From Flavobacteriales bacterium UBA7690 (lineage in GTDB: Bacteria > Bacteroidota > Bacteroidia > Flavobacteriales_F > PHOS-HE28): a stretch of 64,000 bases of DNA. Positions within the stretch are counted from its first letter, which is position 1. The number at the start of each line of letters is the position of its first letter. Shown here piece by piece: positions 1 to 8,793 of the stretch. A program made the translations under genes and the position numbers. The notes below the pieces were generated by a model. The model had not been told where the DNA came from, searched no databases, and worked only from the letters and a program-made list of their open reading frames with translations. The stretch lies in NCBI GenBank assembly GCA_002482775.1, contig DLGQ01000035.1:31497-95496 (forward strand). The letters run 5' to 3'.

Positions 1-1
1 T

Positions 2-2509
2 GTGATCCTCGTGGTTGGCGTGTTGATGCTCTTCCTCGGCTTGCGCAACGCGCTGTTCGTAGGTCTCGCGATCCCGATGAGCATGTTCATCTCATTCACC
101 CTGCTCAACGCGTTCGGTGTCACACTGAACATGATGGTGCTCTTCGCACTGATCCTTGCTTTGGGTCGCTTGGTGGATGACGGCATCGTCATCGTGGAGA
201 ACATCCACCGCCACATGACCAACGGCGAGCCGGCCATGAAAGCAACACGCCTTGCCGTAGGGGAGGTCACCATGCCGATCATCGCCGCGACGACCGCTAC
301 CGTGATGGTGTTCGTGCCGCTGCTGTTCTGGCCGGGCATGATGGGCGAGTTCATGAAATACCTGCCCATCACCTTCATGATCGCGTTGGGCTCTTCGCTC
401 TTCGTAGCCCTAGTGGTGAACCCTGCGCTTGCTTCCAAGTTCATGAAAGTGGAAGAGGACCATATCCCTACGAAGAAGATGTGGCGCTTGGCGTTCATCC
501 TCGTAGTGGTGGGTGCCATCGTTGGTGCCATCGGAGGAAGCATGCAGAGCAAGACCATTTTCGGTCTCGGTATGCTCACGATCTTCTTCGGCTTCATGGG
601 CGTGGCGAACGAGAAGTTGTTCGTCCCAGCAGCACATTGGTTCCAATACAAGTGGCTGCCACGGTTGGAACACCGCTATGAAGGCCTGCTGCGTTACGCC
701 TTGGTGAAGCACCATCCGCGCACCTTCATGTTCGGCACTATCGGCCTGTTGCTGTTCAGCTTCGTGTTGCTGGGCATTTTCCCGCCCAAGACCTTGTTCT
801 TCCCGGCGAACGAACCGCAATTCGTGAACGCCTTCATTGAAGCGCCGATCGGAACCGACATCCTGAAGACCGACAGCATCACCCGCGTGGTGGAAGCGCA
901 GGTGATGAAGGTGATCGATGTACCCGAGTACAAAGAGGTGCGCGAGGTGAAGAACGACAAGGGCGAAGTGATCGGAACCGACACCGTGAACTTCCTTGTG
1001 AAGTCCGTGATCGCACAAGTTGGAGAAGGAACGAGCGATCCCGGCGCAGGCGATGTGGAACTGAGCGCAACCCCGCACAAGGGCCGTATCCAGGTCACCT
1101 TCGTGAAGTTCGCCGACCGCAAAGGCATCAATACCAATGACGTGTTGGAGGCCTTGCAGAAGGGCGTGAGCGGCTATCCCGGTGTGGTCACCTCCGTGGT
1201 GAAGAACGCCGATGGTCCACCTGTTGGTAAGCCCATCAACATCGAGATCAAAGGCAAGGAGATCGATGGTCTGTTGGACGAAGCCGAGAAGGTGAAGAAA
1301 TTCATCGAGGACAAGAACGTACCCGGTGTGGAAGCCTTGCGCATCGACATCGACCGCGCGAAACCCGAGATGCCCATCGTGATCGATCGCGAGAAAGCAC
1401 GCCGCTTGAACGTGAGCACCTACGCCGTGGCCGACGCCATACGCACAGCGCTCTTCGGCAAGGAAGTGAGCACCTTCCGCGTGGAAGGCGACGACGATGA
1501 TTATGAGATCAACGTACGGTTGAAGGACAACTACCGCTACGATACGCAACAGCTCATGGACATGCGCATCACCTTCCGCGACATGCTCACCGGGCAGATC
1601 CGGCAGGTGCCGATCAGCGCTGTAGCGAAGGAAGAATACGGCACCACGTTCAGTGCCATCAAGCGCAAGGACCTCGATCGTGTGGTCACCGTGAGCAGCA
1701 ACGTGATCGCGGGCTACAACAACAACGAAGTGGTGCAACAGATCAAGGATGAAATGGCGAGCGGCTACGAAGCCAACCCCGATTTCAACCTGCGTTTCAC
1801 CGGCGAACAAGAGGACCAAGCGAAGGACATGGGCTTCCTGATGATGGCCTTCCTCGTCGCGATCTTCGTGGTGTTCCTCATCATCGTAGCGCAGTTCAAC
1901 AGCATCAGCTATCCGGTGATCGTGATGAGCACGGTGATCTTCAGCACCATTGGTGTGTTCCTCGGCCTGGTGGTGTTCCGCATGGACTTCATCATCATGA
2001 TGACCATGCTCGGCATCATCTCGCTGATCGGTGTGGTGGTGAACAACGCGATCGTGCTCATGGACTTCGCGCGCCTGCTCTTCCAACGCGAACAACGCAT
2101 CCGTGGGCTGGACGAGAACGCCATCATCCCCATTGAAGCAAGTCGTGAAGCGCTCGTCGTGGCGGGTCGCACCCGTCTACGTCCGGTGTTGTTGACCGCG
2201 GTGACCGCGGTGCTCGGCCTGCTTCCCTTGGCGATCGGGTTGAACTTCAACTTCTTCAGCCTCTTCATGGAACTTGATCCGCACATCCACATGGGCGGTG
2301 ACAACGTGGTGTTCTGGGGCCCGCTCAGCTGGGCGGTAATTTTCGGCCTCATCTTCGCCACCTTCCTTACCTTGATCATGGTACCTGTGATGTTGCTGAT
2401 CGTGATGAAGATCAAGCACCGCAGGCAGTGGAAAGCCGAGTTGCGGGCACAGGCAACGCAGGGTGATGCTTCATTGACGACCAATACGCTGCGTCCCGGA
2501 ACGGTCTAA
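2..2509 (+). CDS. RND-family efflux permease, 5'-truncated by window edge
   Basis: This is the C-terminal 835 residues of an inner-membrane, proton-driven RND efflux permease that would work with a periplasmic adaptor and an outer-membrane channel. The frame is open to the first base, so the true start lies upstream and the leading GTG is only an internal codon. The visible part opens inside the first membrane half and carries the TM4 signature LGRLVDDGIVIVENI, with the two Asp residues of the proton relay. A large periplasmic domain (about residues 250-600) and a second helix bundle (about 605-810) follow. The bundle includes GVVVNNAIVLMDFARLL, the equivalent of TM10. A full RND protein has about 1050 residues, so roughly 200 are missing. 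A hairpin terminator follows at 2531, which separates this gene from the MarR-led efflux operon downstream. The substrate cannot be told from sequence. Confidence 0.93.
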   Translation: MILVVGVLMLFLGLRNALFVGLAIPMSMFISFTLLNAFGVTLNMMVLFALILALGRLVDDGIVIVENIHRHMTNGEPAMKATRLAVGEVTMPIIAATTATVMVFVPLLFWPGMMGEFMKYLPITFMIALGSSLFVALVVNPALASKFMKVEEDHIPTKKMWRLAFILVVVGAIVGAIGGSMQSKTIFGLGMLTIFFGFMGVANEKLFVPAAHWFQYKWLPRLEHRYEGLLRYALVKHHPRTFMFGTIGLLLFSFVLLGIFPPKTLFFPANEPQFVNAFIEAPIGTDILKTDSITRVVEAQVMKVIDVPEYKEVREVKNDKGEVIGTDTVNFLVKSVIAQVGEGTSDPGAGDVELSATPHKGRIQVTFVKFADRKGINTNDVLEALQKGVSGYPGVVTSVVKNADGPPVGKPINIEIKGKEIDGLLDEAEKVKKFIEDKNVPGVEALRIDIDRAKPEMPIVIDREKARRLNVSTYAVADAIRTALFGKEVSTFRVEGDDDDYEINVRLKDNYRYDTQQLMDMRITFRDMLTGQIRQVPISAVAKEEYGTTFSAIKRKDLDRVVTVSSNVIAGYNNNEVVQQIKDEMASGYEANPDFNLRFTGEQEDQAKDMGFLMMAFLVAIFVVFLIIVAQFNSISYPVIVMSTVIFSTIGVFLGLVVFRMDFIIMMTMLGIISLIGVVVNNAIVLMDFARLLFQREQRIRGLDENAIIPIEASREALVVAGRTRLRPVLLTAVTAVLGLLPLAIGLNFNFFSLFMELDPHIHMGGDNVVFWGPLSWAVIFGLIFATFLTLIMVPVMLLIVMKIKHRRQWKAELRAQATQGDASLTTNTLRPGTV

Positions 2510-2530
2510 GGCACTGGGCAACTGAATTTG

Positions 2531-2563
2531 GAAGGCGCGGCGGAAGCTGCGCCTTCTTCATTT
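2531..2563 (+). terminator. Rho-independent terminator after the first RND gene
   Basis: An 8-bp perfect stem GAAGGCGC / GCGCCTTC, extended by a GC pair, closes a short loop and is followed by a T-rich stretch (TTCATTTCC). It starts 21 bases after the stop codon of the RND permease. Confidence 0.65.
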
Positions 2564-2619
2564 CCGGCCATTGCGCAGGGCTTTCCGACCGCTCATCACA
2601 AAAAGAGTGAAGCGCAATA

Positions 2620-2667
2620 GTTGCGTAATGCAACAAAAATTACATTTGTACCGTTGCAAAGAGCAAC
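2620..2667 (+). promoter_or_regulatory. MarR-operon promoter with two GTTGC-N5-GCAAC operators
   Basis: The -7 box TACATTTG (2641-2648) matches the Bacteroidota consensus TAnnTTTG exactly, with a TTG -33 element at 2621-2623 and a 17-base spacer. Two identical inverted repeats GTTGC-N5-GCAAC occupy 2620-2634 and 2653-2667, 33 bp apart, about three helical turns. The first overlaps the -33 element and the second covers the expected transcription start. The MarR start codon follows at 2675. This layout fits autorepression by the MarR protein; the link is inferred. Confidence 0.7.
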
Positions 2668-2674
2668 TATCGAC

Positions 2675-3118
2675 ATGAGCCAACTATCAGACGACATCGC
2701 CCGCCTCCTTCCCACCATGTTCCGCAGCGTGGTACGCCTGATGGCCGTGGAAATGGACAAGAGCGGCACGGAGCTCCGCTTGCCCCAGTTCGGGGTGCTC
2801 GATTTCCTGCTCACCAACAGCGAGGCAGTACAAACCGACCTTGCCAACCACTTTGCCAAGGACAAAAGCGTCATGCTGCGTCAGTTGGACGAGATGGAAC
2901 AGGCTGGCTGGATCGAACGGCAGATGGATCCCAATGACCGTCGCCGCAAAAACCTGGTGGTGACCAAGGCTGGCCTCGAGGTGTACAAGAAGGCGGCCAG
3001 GCTGCGTGCGAAGGTTTTCGCTGGCGTCTTGGAAGACGTGAGCGAGCGGGATGTTACCGCTTGCCTGAAGGTCTTGAACGCTATGAACGATCGTGCCAAC
3101 GCAGGCGACGCCAAATGA
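2675..3118 (+). CDS. MarR-family transcriptional regulator
   Basis: A 147-residue winged-helix regulator of the MarR family, which usually represses an efflux or stress operon until a small ligand binds. The helix-turn-helix core spans about residues 45-75 (QTDLANHFAKDKSVMLRQLD). The wing follows, with the typical D-x-x-D-R-R-x-K-N pattern (MDPNDRRRKNLVVTKAG) near residues 85-105. I chose ATG 2675 rather than the upstream TTG at 2621 because the TTG lies inside the promoter and an operator, and because MSQLSDDIARLLPTMFR is a normal family start. The stop codon overlaps the start of the TolC gene (ATGA at 3115-3118), so the gene is translationally coupled to the efflux operon it presumably controls. 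The two GTTGC-N5-GCAAC repeats at its promoter are the likely operators. Confidence 0.92.
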   Translation: MSQLSDDIARLLPTMFRSVVRLMAVEMDKSGTELRLPQFGVLDFLLTNSEAVQTDLANHFAKDKSVMLRQLDEMEQAGWIERQMDPNDRRRKNLVVTKAGLEVYKKAARLRAKVFAGVLEDVSERDVTACLKVLNAMNDRANAGDAK

Positions 3119-4473
3119 AACTGAAGATGGTCCGTTCTGTTCTCCGTCGTACTCTAGCGCTCGTTGCGCTCCTCGCGTTCATCGTGCCGAAGGGGTCGGT
3201 CGCACAAGAGGCGTTCACCATACGCCAAGCCATCGACTACGCCCGTTCGCACAGCCCGGCCCTGGCCATTGCCGCCAATGATCAGCGCAGGGCCGATGCA
3301 CAAGCGCAAGAAGCTGTTGCCGGATACTTGCCGCAGATCAATGGTAGCGGGCAGTTCGATGATAACCTCAAGCGCCAGACGACCTTCCTTCCTGCGGGCA
3401 TCTTCAGTGACCAACCAACGCCGGTACAGTTCGGTACGCAGTACAGCACCAATTTGAGCGTGCAGGCCGAGCAGACGTTGATCGATGTGGCCCAGCTCAA
3501 CGGGATCCAAGCGAACAAGCCGAATACCACCATGGCAGCGATCAAGTTGAAGCAGGCCGAAGAACAAGTAGTGTACGATGTGGCCAAGGCTTACGCCCAA
3601 GTGCAGACCTATCGCGAGCAAGTCAAGCTGTTGGAGGAGAATTTGAAGCAGTACGATGCGCTCGTGCCCATCCTCCGTTTGCGGTTAGCGAATGGGGTTG
3701 CCCAGCAACTGGATCTGGACCGTGTGGAGGTCACGCAACGCAACATCCGTTCGCAGCTCACCGTGGCGCAAGCGAACTACGACGTGTCCATCGGCCAATT
3801 GCAACGCACCATGGGCATGCCACTGGAACAACCCGTCATCGTTGTGGATGAAGTGCGCACCGACATGGCGCAACGCGAACCCGTGGCGAAGTCGTTCGAG
3901 TTGAACAACCTGCTCAGCTACCAATACAACGAACAGTCTGAACTGCTTTACGGGATCGACCTCAAGCGGAAACGGAACGCCTTCCTGCCCACGCTTAGCG
4001 CGTACGGCCGCTACGGCGCCATGGCGCAAGGCAACGAGCTCGCCGAGAGCTACGACAACTGGTTCGATTACGCGGCCATCGGCTTGAAGTTGAACGTGCC
4101 GCTCTTCAGTGGACTGCGGCGCACAAGCCAGATCAAACAAAGCGAGATCGCCTTGCAGAACCTGCGCGAACAGCAGCGCGATGCCAACCTCGGTTTCCAA
4201 CTGAACTACAAGAGCGCCAGGACACGCTTGCTCGCGAGCACCAGCACGGCTGATCGGGATGCCGAAAGCCTGCAACTCGCGGAGCGTGTCTTCGCCAACA
4301 CCAACTTACAGTACCAACAAGGCTTGGCATCGCTGAGCGATCTGTTGAACGCGGATTATCAACTGAAAGAAGCGCGCAACAACTGGACGAACTCCTTGTT
4401 GAACCGCGCGGTCTCCCTGCTGGATCTGGAACGCAGTAAGGGAACATTGCTGGAGTACGCGAACACGCTCTGA
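3115..4473 (+). CDS. TolC-family outer-membrane efflux channel
   Basis: A 452-residue outer-membrane factor forming the exit duct of the tripartite RND pump encoded in the same operon. It begins with a signal peptide (MKLKMVRSVLRRTLALVALL, then cleavage near SVAQ-EA). The mature start FTIRQAIDYARSHSPAL is the typical OEP repeat opening, and two OEP halves with long amphipathic helices follow. The motif GVAQQLDLDRVEV in the first half and the matching YQQGLASLSDLLNADYQLKEA in the second reflect the internal duplication of the family. The ATG overlaps the MarR stop by four bases (ATGA), which decides this start over upstream in-frame codons. No lipobox cysteine is seen, so a non-lipidated form is likely. 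Confidence 0.93.
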   Translation: MKLKMVRSVLRRTLALVALLAFIVPKGSVAQEAFTIRQAIDYARSHSPALAIAANDQRRADAQAQEAVAGYLPQINGSGQFDDNLKRQTTFLPAGIFSDQPTPVQFGTQYSTNLSVQAEQTLIDVAQLNGIQANKPNTTMAAIKLKQAEEQVVYDVAKAYAQVQTYREQVKLLEENLKQYDALVPILRLRLANGVAQQLDLDRVEVTQRNIRSQLTVAQANYDVSIGQLQRTMGMPLEQPVIVVDEVRTDMAQREPVAKSFELNNLLSYQYNEQSELLYGIDLKRKRNAFLPTLSAYGRYGAMAQGNELAESYDNWFDYAAIGLKLNVPLFSGLRRTSQIKQSEIALQNLREQQRDANLGFQLNYKSARTRLLASTSTADRDAESLQLAERVFANTNLQYQQGLASLSDLLNADYQLKEARNNWTNSLLNRAVSLLDLERSKGTLLEYANTL

Positions 4474-4511
4474 CCAACCATTGAACACCGACCGCATTGG
4501 CGGACACAACG

Positions 4512-5588
4512 ATGAAACGTAACTGGATACTGCCCTTGGTGCTCATCATGCTAGCGCTCAGCATCGGTCTCAAACTGGCCGCGAACAAGAAGAAGTTGGA
4601 CAGCGCGAAACAGTCGATCGATCGCAGTGCCTTTGCCATTCCGGTGAATACGATCACCACAACCCAAGCCGCCGTGGAAGGCACCTTCAGCGTACCCGGC
4701 ACCTTGGAGCCGCATGATCATGCGAAAGTGATGGTACAGTCGCAGGGCAAGCTCGCCAGCCTCACCGTGGACCTGGGTTCGCGTGTAACCAAGGGCCAGG
4801 TGCTCGGCAATTTGGAACTTGCGCAGAAGCAACTGGAACTCGCTTCGGCCGAACTTCAATTGGAGAAGCTGCGCAAGGATGACCAGCGCTATCGCGAGCT
4901 CGTTGCCGGGAAAGCCGCTACCGAAAGCAACTACGACGATGTCCATTTCAACTTCGAGAACCAGAAGGTGAAAGTGGACCAGATCCGCCAGCAGATCCGC
5001 GATGCACAAGTGATCAGTCCGGTCGCTGGCACCGTGGTGGCGAAGAACGTGGAGGTAGGTGAATACGTGACGGCCAACACCGCTGTTGTCGAAGTGGTGG
5101 ATGTGAGCCGCCTGAAGGCGAAGGTGTATGTGAGCGAGAGTGACGCCTACCGTGTGAAGGAAGGCGATGCCGTGACCATTACGAGCGATGTATTCCCCGG
5201 CGAGACCTTCCAGGGCAAGGTGACCTTCGTGAGCCCTCGTGGTGATGCGAGCCACAACTACTTGGTGGAAGTCGCTGTGCAGAACGAAAAGTCGCATCCG
5301 TTGAAGAGCGGCACGTTCATCAACGCGCGTTTCGATACCGGTGTCGTGGGCGATATGCTCACCATTCCGAAGAATGCGCTGGGTGAAGGCAAGAAGGATG
5401 CGTACGTCTACGTGGTACGCGGCGATACCAATGGCACTCGTGTGACACGCCGGAGCCTCACGCTCGGTCGGGAGGTCGGGGAGCGTGTTGAGGTGGTGAA
5501 GGGGTTGGTTCCGGACGAGATCGTGGTGGTGAGCGGTCAGCTCAACCTAGCGGAAGGCAGCTTGGTGAAAGTGATCGGCAGCAAGTGA
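4512..5588 (+). CDS. RND periplasmic adaptor subunit (HlyD/MFP family)
   Basis: A 358-residue membrane-fusion protein that bridges the RND permease and the TolC-like channel in the periplasm. An N-terminal membrane anchor (WILPLVLIMLALSIGLKLAA) is followed by a biotinyl-lipoyl-like half (QGKLASLTVDLGSRVTKGQV), a helical hairpin with many charged and Gln residues (about residues 95-160), the second lipoyl half (VISPVAGTVVAKNVEVGEYV), a beta-barrel domain and a membrane-proximal C-terminus. ATG 4512 is preferred to the TTG at 4497 because it gives the usual Lys/Arg-rich start before the anchor. The gene starts 38 bases after the TolC gene and lies 21 bases before the permease gene, in one operon. 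Confidence 0.92.
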   Translation: MKRNWILPLVLIMLALSIGLKLAANKKKLDSAKQSIDRSAFAIPVNTITTTQAAVEGTFSVPGTLEPHDHAKVMVQSQGKLASLTVDLGSRVTKGQVLGNLELAQKQLELASAELQLEKLRKDDQRYRELVAGKAATESNYDDVHFNFENQKVKVDQIRQQIRDAQVISPVAGTVVAKNVEVGEYVTANTAVVEVVDVSRLKAKVYVSESDAYRVKEGDAVTITSDVFPGETFQGKVTFVSPRGDASHNYLVEVAVQNEKSHPLKSGTFINARFDTGVVGDMLTIPKNALGEGKKDAYVYVVRGDTNGTRVTRRSLTLGREVGERVEVVKGLVPDEIVVVSGQLNLAEGSLVKVIGSK

Positions 5589-5609
5589 TCGGTAAGCGAT
5601 ACGAACAAC

Positions 5610-8600
5610 ATGAGCATCACAGAAGTCGCCATAAAGCGTCCGTTGCTGATCACGGTGATCTTCGTCACCCTGATCCTCTTCGGCTTCGTCAGCTACAAAG
5701 GCCTGAACTACAATCTGCTGCCGAAATTCGAGGCCAACGTGGTGATGGTGCAGACCACCTACCGCGGAGCATCGCCGGAAGAGATCCAGAACACGATCAC
5801 CAAACCGCTGGAAGATGCGGTGAGCGCGATCGAAGGCGTGGACCAGATCGCCAGCACTAGCATGGAAGGTGTTTCGGCGATCACGGTAACGTTGAAGTCC
5901 GGCACCGACGTGAACAATGCACAGCGTGATGCTGAACGCCGCATCGATCAGATCCGAGCGGGGTTGCCGGAGGATGCCGATGATCCCGTGGTGCGCCGCT
6001 TCAGTACGGACGAGATCCCGATCCTGCGGATGAGCGTGAACAGCGATCTCTCACCGGGCGATCTCTACGAACTGCTTGATGATCGTGTGGCACCGATCCT
6101 CAGCAACGTCAGCGGAGTGGGCTCGGTCACCCTCATCGGTGCACAACAGCGCGAGATCCAGGTGGTGATGGACAACGACAAGCTGAAGGCCTACGGGATC
6201 GGCGCAGGACAAGTGGCACAAGCCGTGGCGGCCAACAGCAGCACCTTCCCAGCGGGCAATGTTGAAGGCGGTGGCGATCGACTTTCCATCAATTTGGATG
6301 CGCGCGCCGGGAATGTGGATGATCTGCGTAGTACGGTCGTTCGCGAGAACGCAGATGGTTCACGCATCCTGCTGAAGGACATCGCCAGCGTGACCGATGG
6401 CCTGAGCGAAGCCACTACCTACAACCGCATCAACGGGCAACCGGGCATCGGTCTGCAGATCGTGAAACAGAGCGATGCCAACGCGGTTGAAGTGAGCAAG
6501 GGCGTGAAGGCGCGCATGGCCGAGCTTAAGATCGAACTCGCTGATACCGGCTTCAACTACGCCATCGCGATCGATCAAAGTCTGTACACGCTCTCCAGCG
6601 CCAATGCGGTGATGTTCGACCTCGTGCTCGCCGTGGTGATCGTGGGTTTCGTGATGTTGCTTTTCCTGCACAGCTTGCGCAGTTCGTTCTTCGTGCTGGT
6701 CGCGCTGCCATCGGCGATGATCCCGACGTTCATCCTCATGTACGCGTTCGGCTTCTCACTGAACTTGATGACGCTCATGGCGCTCTCGCTGGTCGTGGGT
6801 ATCCTGGTGGATGATAGCATCGTGGTATTGGAGAACATCTACCGGCACTTGGAGATGGGCAAGACCCGTTGGAGCGCCGCGCTGGACGGCCGTAACGAGA
6901 TCGGCTTCACCGCCATCGCCATCACCTTGGTGGACGTTGTGGTGTTCCTTCCGCTTGCTCTGAGCGGTGGCCTGATCGGTAACATCCTCCGTGAGTTCTC
7001 GCTGGTAGTGGTGTTCAGCACGCTGATGAGTTTGGTGGTGGCGTTCACGCTTACGCCGTTGCTTGCATCACGCTGGGGCAAGCTGGAACACTTGACGAAG
7101 GATACATTGTGGGGGCGCTTCAGTCTGGCGTTCGAACGCGGCGTTACCAACCTACAACAGTGGTACGGCCGTCTGTTGGAGAAGTCATTGCATCGGAAGC
7201 GCTATGTGTTGATCATTATTCTCGCGTTGATGGTCGGCTCCATCGCCCTGTTGCCTGCGGGTTTTGTGGGTGCGGCTTTCATTCCGCAGAGCGATCGCGG
7301 TGAATTCCTCGTGCAGCTTGAAACAGCACCACAGTCCTCGATCTCCGTCACCGATCAATTGACGCAACAGGCGGAACGCATCATCCTCAAGCACCCCGAA
7401 GTGGTCAACGCCTTCACCAACGTGGGCACGCAGAGCGGGCAGATGGGTGGCGGAGCGGGATCTTCCAATGCGAACCTTTCGGAGATCAACGTGAAGCTGG
7501 TGCCGAAGACGGAGCGCGCGTATTCTTCGGAGCAATTCGGCCTTATCCTGCGCGATGAAATTGGAACCATCCCTGGCTTGAAGGTGACGGTAACGCAAAC
7601 GAACATCACCGGCAGCGCGAACACACCGATCCAGATCGCGGTGAAAGGAGTGGAGATGGACAGCCTGTGGAAAGCGGCGCGCATGATCAAGGCGATCACG
7701 GAAGCCACACCAGGGACGGACTACGTGCAATACAGCACCAAGAGTCCGAAACCCGAAGTGCGTGTACGCTTGGATCAGGATCGGATGGGCGCGATGGGTT
7801 TCACCAGTACCGACATCGGCATTGCGGTGCAGACGGCGTTCCGTGGTAACGACCTCAACAACTACAAGGAAGGTGGGGAAGAGTATCCCATCAACGTGCG
7901 GCTGGACCAGTCCGACCGACGTGATGTCCAAAGCGTGCGCGACCTGATGGTGACGAACACAAAGGGCGCCACCGTTGCACTATCCCAGCTCGCCGATGTG
8001 TACGAGACGGCCGGTAGCAGTGTACTGGAACGCACCGATCGCCTGAACTCCATCAAGGTGAACAGTGCTGCGACCGGTCGGCCGAGCGGCACTATCGTAG
8101 CGGAGATCCAAGCGGCATTGGCGAAGGAGGAATTGCCATCCGGAGTGACCGTGCAATACCTCGGTGATGCGAAGAACCAGGGTGATGCGTTCGGGAGTCT
8201 CGGTATGGCGCTCGTCCTCGGCATCCTGCTGGTTTACCTCATCATGGTGGCGCTGTATGAGAACGCGCTTTATCCGTTCGTTGTCCTGTTCTCCATTCCG
8301 GTTTCGCTTGTGGGAGCCTTGCTAGCATTGGCGCTCACCATGCAGCCGCTCGCTATCTTCAGCATCGTTGGTCTGATCATGTTGCTCGGTCTGGTGAGCA
8401 AGAACGGTATCCTCATCGTGGACTTCGCGAACCAGTTACGCAAAGAAGGCATGGGCCTTACCGAGGCGTTGGTGGAAGCCGGCAAGGAACGTCTGCGTCC
8501 GATCTTGATGACCACCGTAGCGATGGTGTTCGGTATGCTGCCGATCGCACTTGCCAGCGGCGATGGTGCCGAGGTGAAGAACGGCATGGCCTGGGTGATC

Positions 8601-8747
8601 ATCGGTGGGTTGACCAGCTCGCTCATCCTCACCTTGTTCATCGTGCCCACGATGTACTATATCATGACACGGTTGATGGAACGTGTGGGTGGCAAGCGGT
8701 TCGGTCGCAAGCGGAAGTTGGTGGAGGAGCGTGTGGAGTTGGCTTAG
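5610..8747 (+). CDS. RND-family multidrug efflux permease
   Basis: A full-length (1045-residue) inner-membrane RND permease of the AcrB/MexB type, using proton influx to extrude hydrophobic compounds. It starts SITEVAIKRPLLITVIFVTL, the typical first transmembrane segment. The TM4 signature VVGILVDDSIVVLENIYRHL carries the proton-relay Asp pair, and the TM10 counterpart GLVSKNGILIVDFANQLR carries the Lys/Asn side. Two large periplasmic loops (about residues 35-330 and 560-860) form the porter and docking domains. It closes the marR-tolC-adaptor-permease operon. No terminator is obvious in the 46 bases before the convergent oxidoreductase gene. It is only distantly similar to the truncated RND protein at the left edge, so the two are not a recent duplication. 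Confidence 0.95.
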   Translation: MSITEVAIKRPLLITVIFVTLILFGFVSYKGLNYNLLPKFEANVVMVQTTYRGASPEEIQNTITKPLEDAVSAIEGVDQIASTSMEGVSAITVTLKSGTDVNNAQRDAERRIDQIRAGLPEDADDPVVRRFSTDEIPILRMSVNSDLSPGDLYELLDDRVAPILSNVSGVGSVTLIGAQQREIQVVMDNDKLKAYGIGAGQVAQAVAANSSTFPAGNVEGGGDRLSINLDARAGNVDDLRSTVVRENADGSRILLKDIASVTDGLSEATTYNRINGQPGIGLQIVKQSDANAVEVSKGVKARMAELKIELADTGFNYAIAIDQSLYTLSSANAVMFDLVLAVVIVGFVMLLFLHSLRSSFFVLVALPSAMIPTFILMYAFGFSLNLMTLMALSLVVGILVDDSIVVLENIYRHLEMGKTRWSAALDGRNEIGFTAIAITLVDVVVFLPLALSGGLIGNILREFSLVVVFSTLMSLVVAFTLTPLLASRWGKLEHLTKDTLWGRFSLAFERGVTNLQQWYGRLLEKSLHRKRYVLIIILALMVGSIALLPAGFVGAAFIPQSDRGEFLVQLETAPQSSISVTDQLTQQAERIILKHPEVVNAFTNVGTQSGQMGGGAGSSNANLSEINVKLVPKTERAYSSEQFGLILRDEIGTIPGLKVTVTQTNITGSANTPIQIAVKGVEMDSLWKAARMIKAITEATPGTDYVQYSTKSPKPEVRVRLDQDRMGAMGFTSTDIGIAVQTAFRGNDLNNYKEGGEEYPINVRLDQSDRRDVQSVRDLMVTNTKGATVALSQLADVYETAGSSVLERTDRLNSIKVNSAATGRPSGTIVAEIQAALAKEELPSGVTVQYLGDAKNQGDAFGSLGMALVLGILLVYLIMVALYENALYPFVVLFSIPVSLVGALLALALTMQPLAIFSIVGLIMLLGLVSKNGILIVDFANQLRKEGMGLTEALVEAGKERLRPILMTTVAMVFGMLPIALASGDGAEVKNGMAWVIIGGLTSSLILTLFIVPTMYYIMTRLMERVGGKRFGRKRKLVEERVELA

Positions 8748-8793
8748 CCCCACTCTTCACGGGTCACGCTGAACGAACTGCGAAGAAGTAGTC

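Noticed and set aside
410..2095. Long minus-strand frame (561 codons) opposite the RND permease
   Set aside because: Its product is dominated by His, Asp, Glu and Val runs, the typical composition of an antisense shadow of a GC-rich gene. The plus-strand RND motifs are unambiguous.
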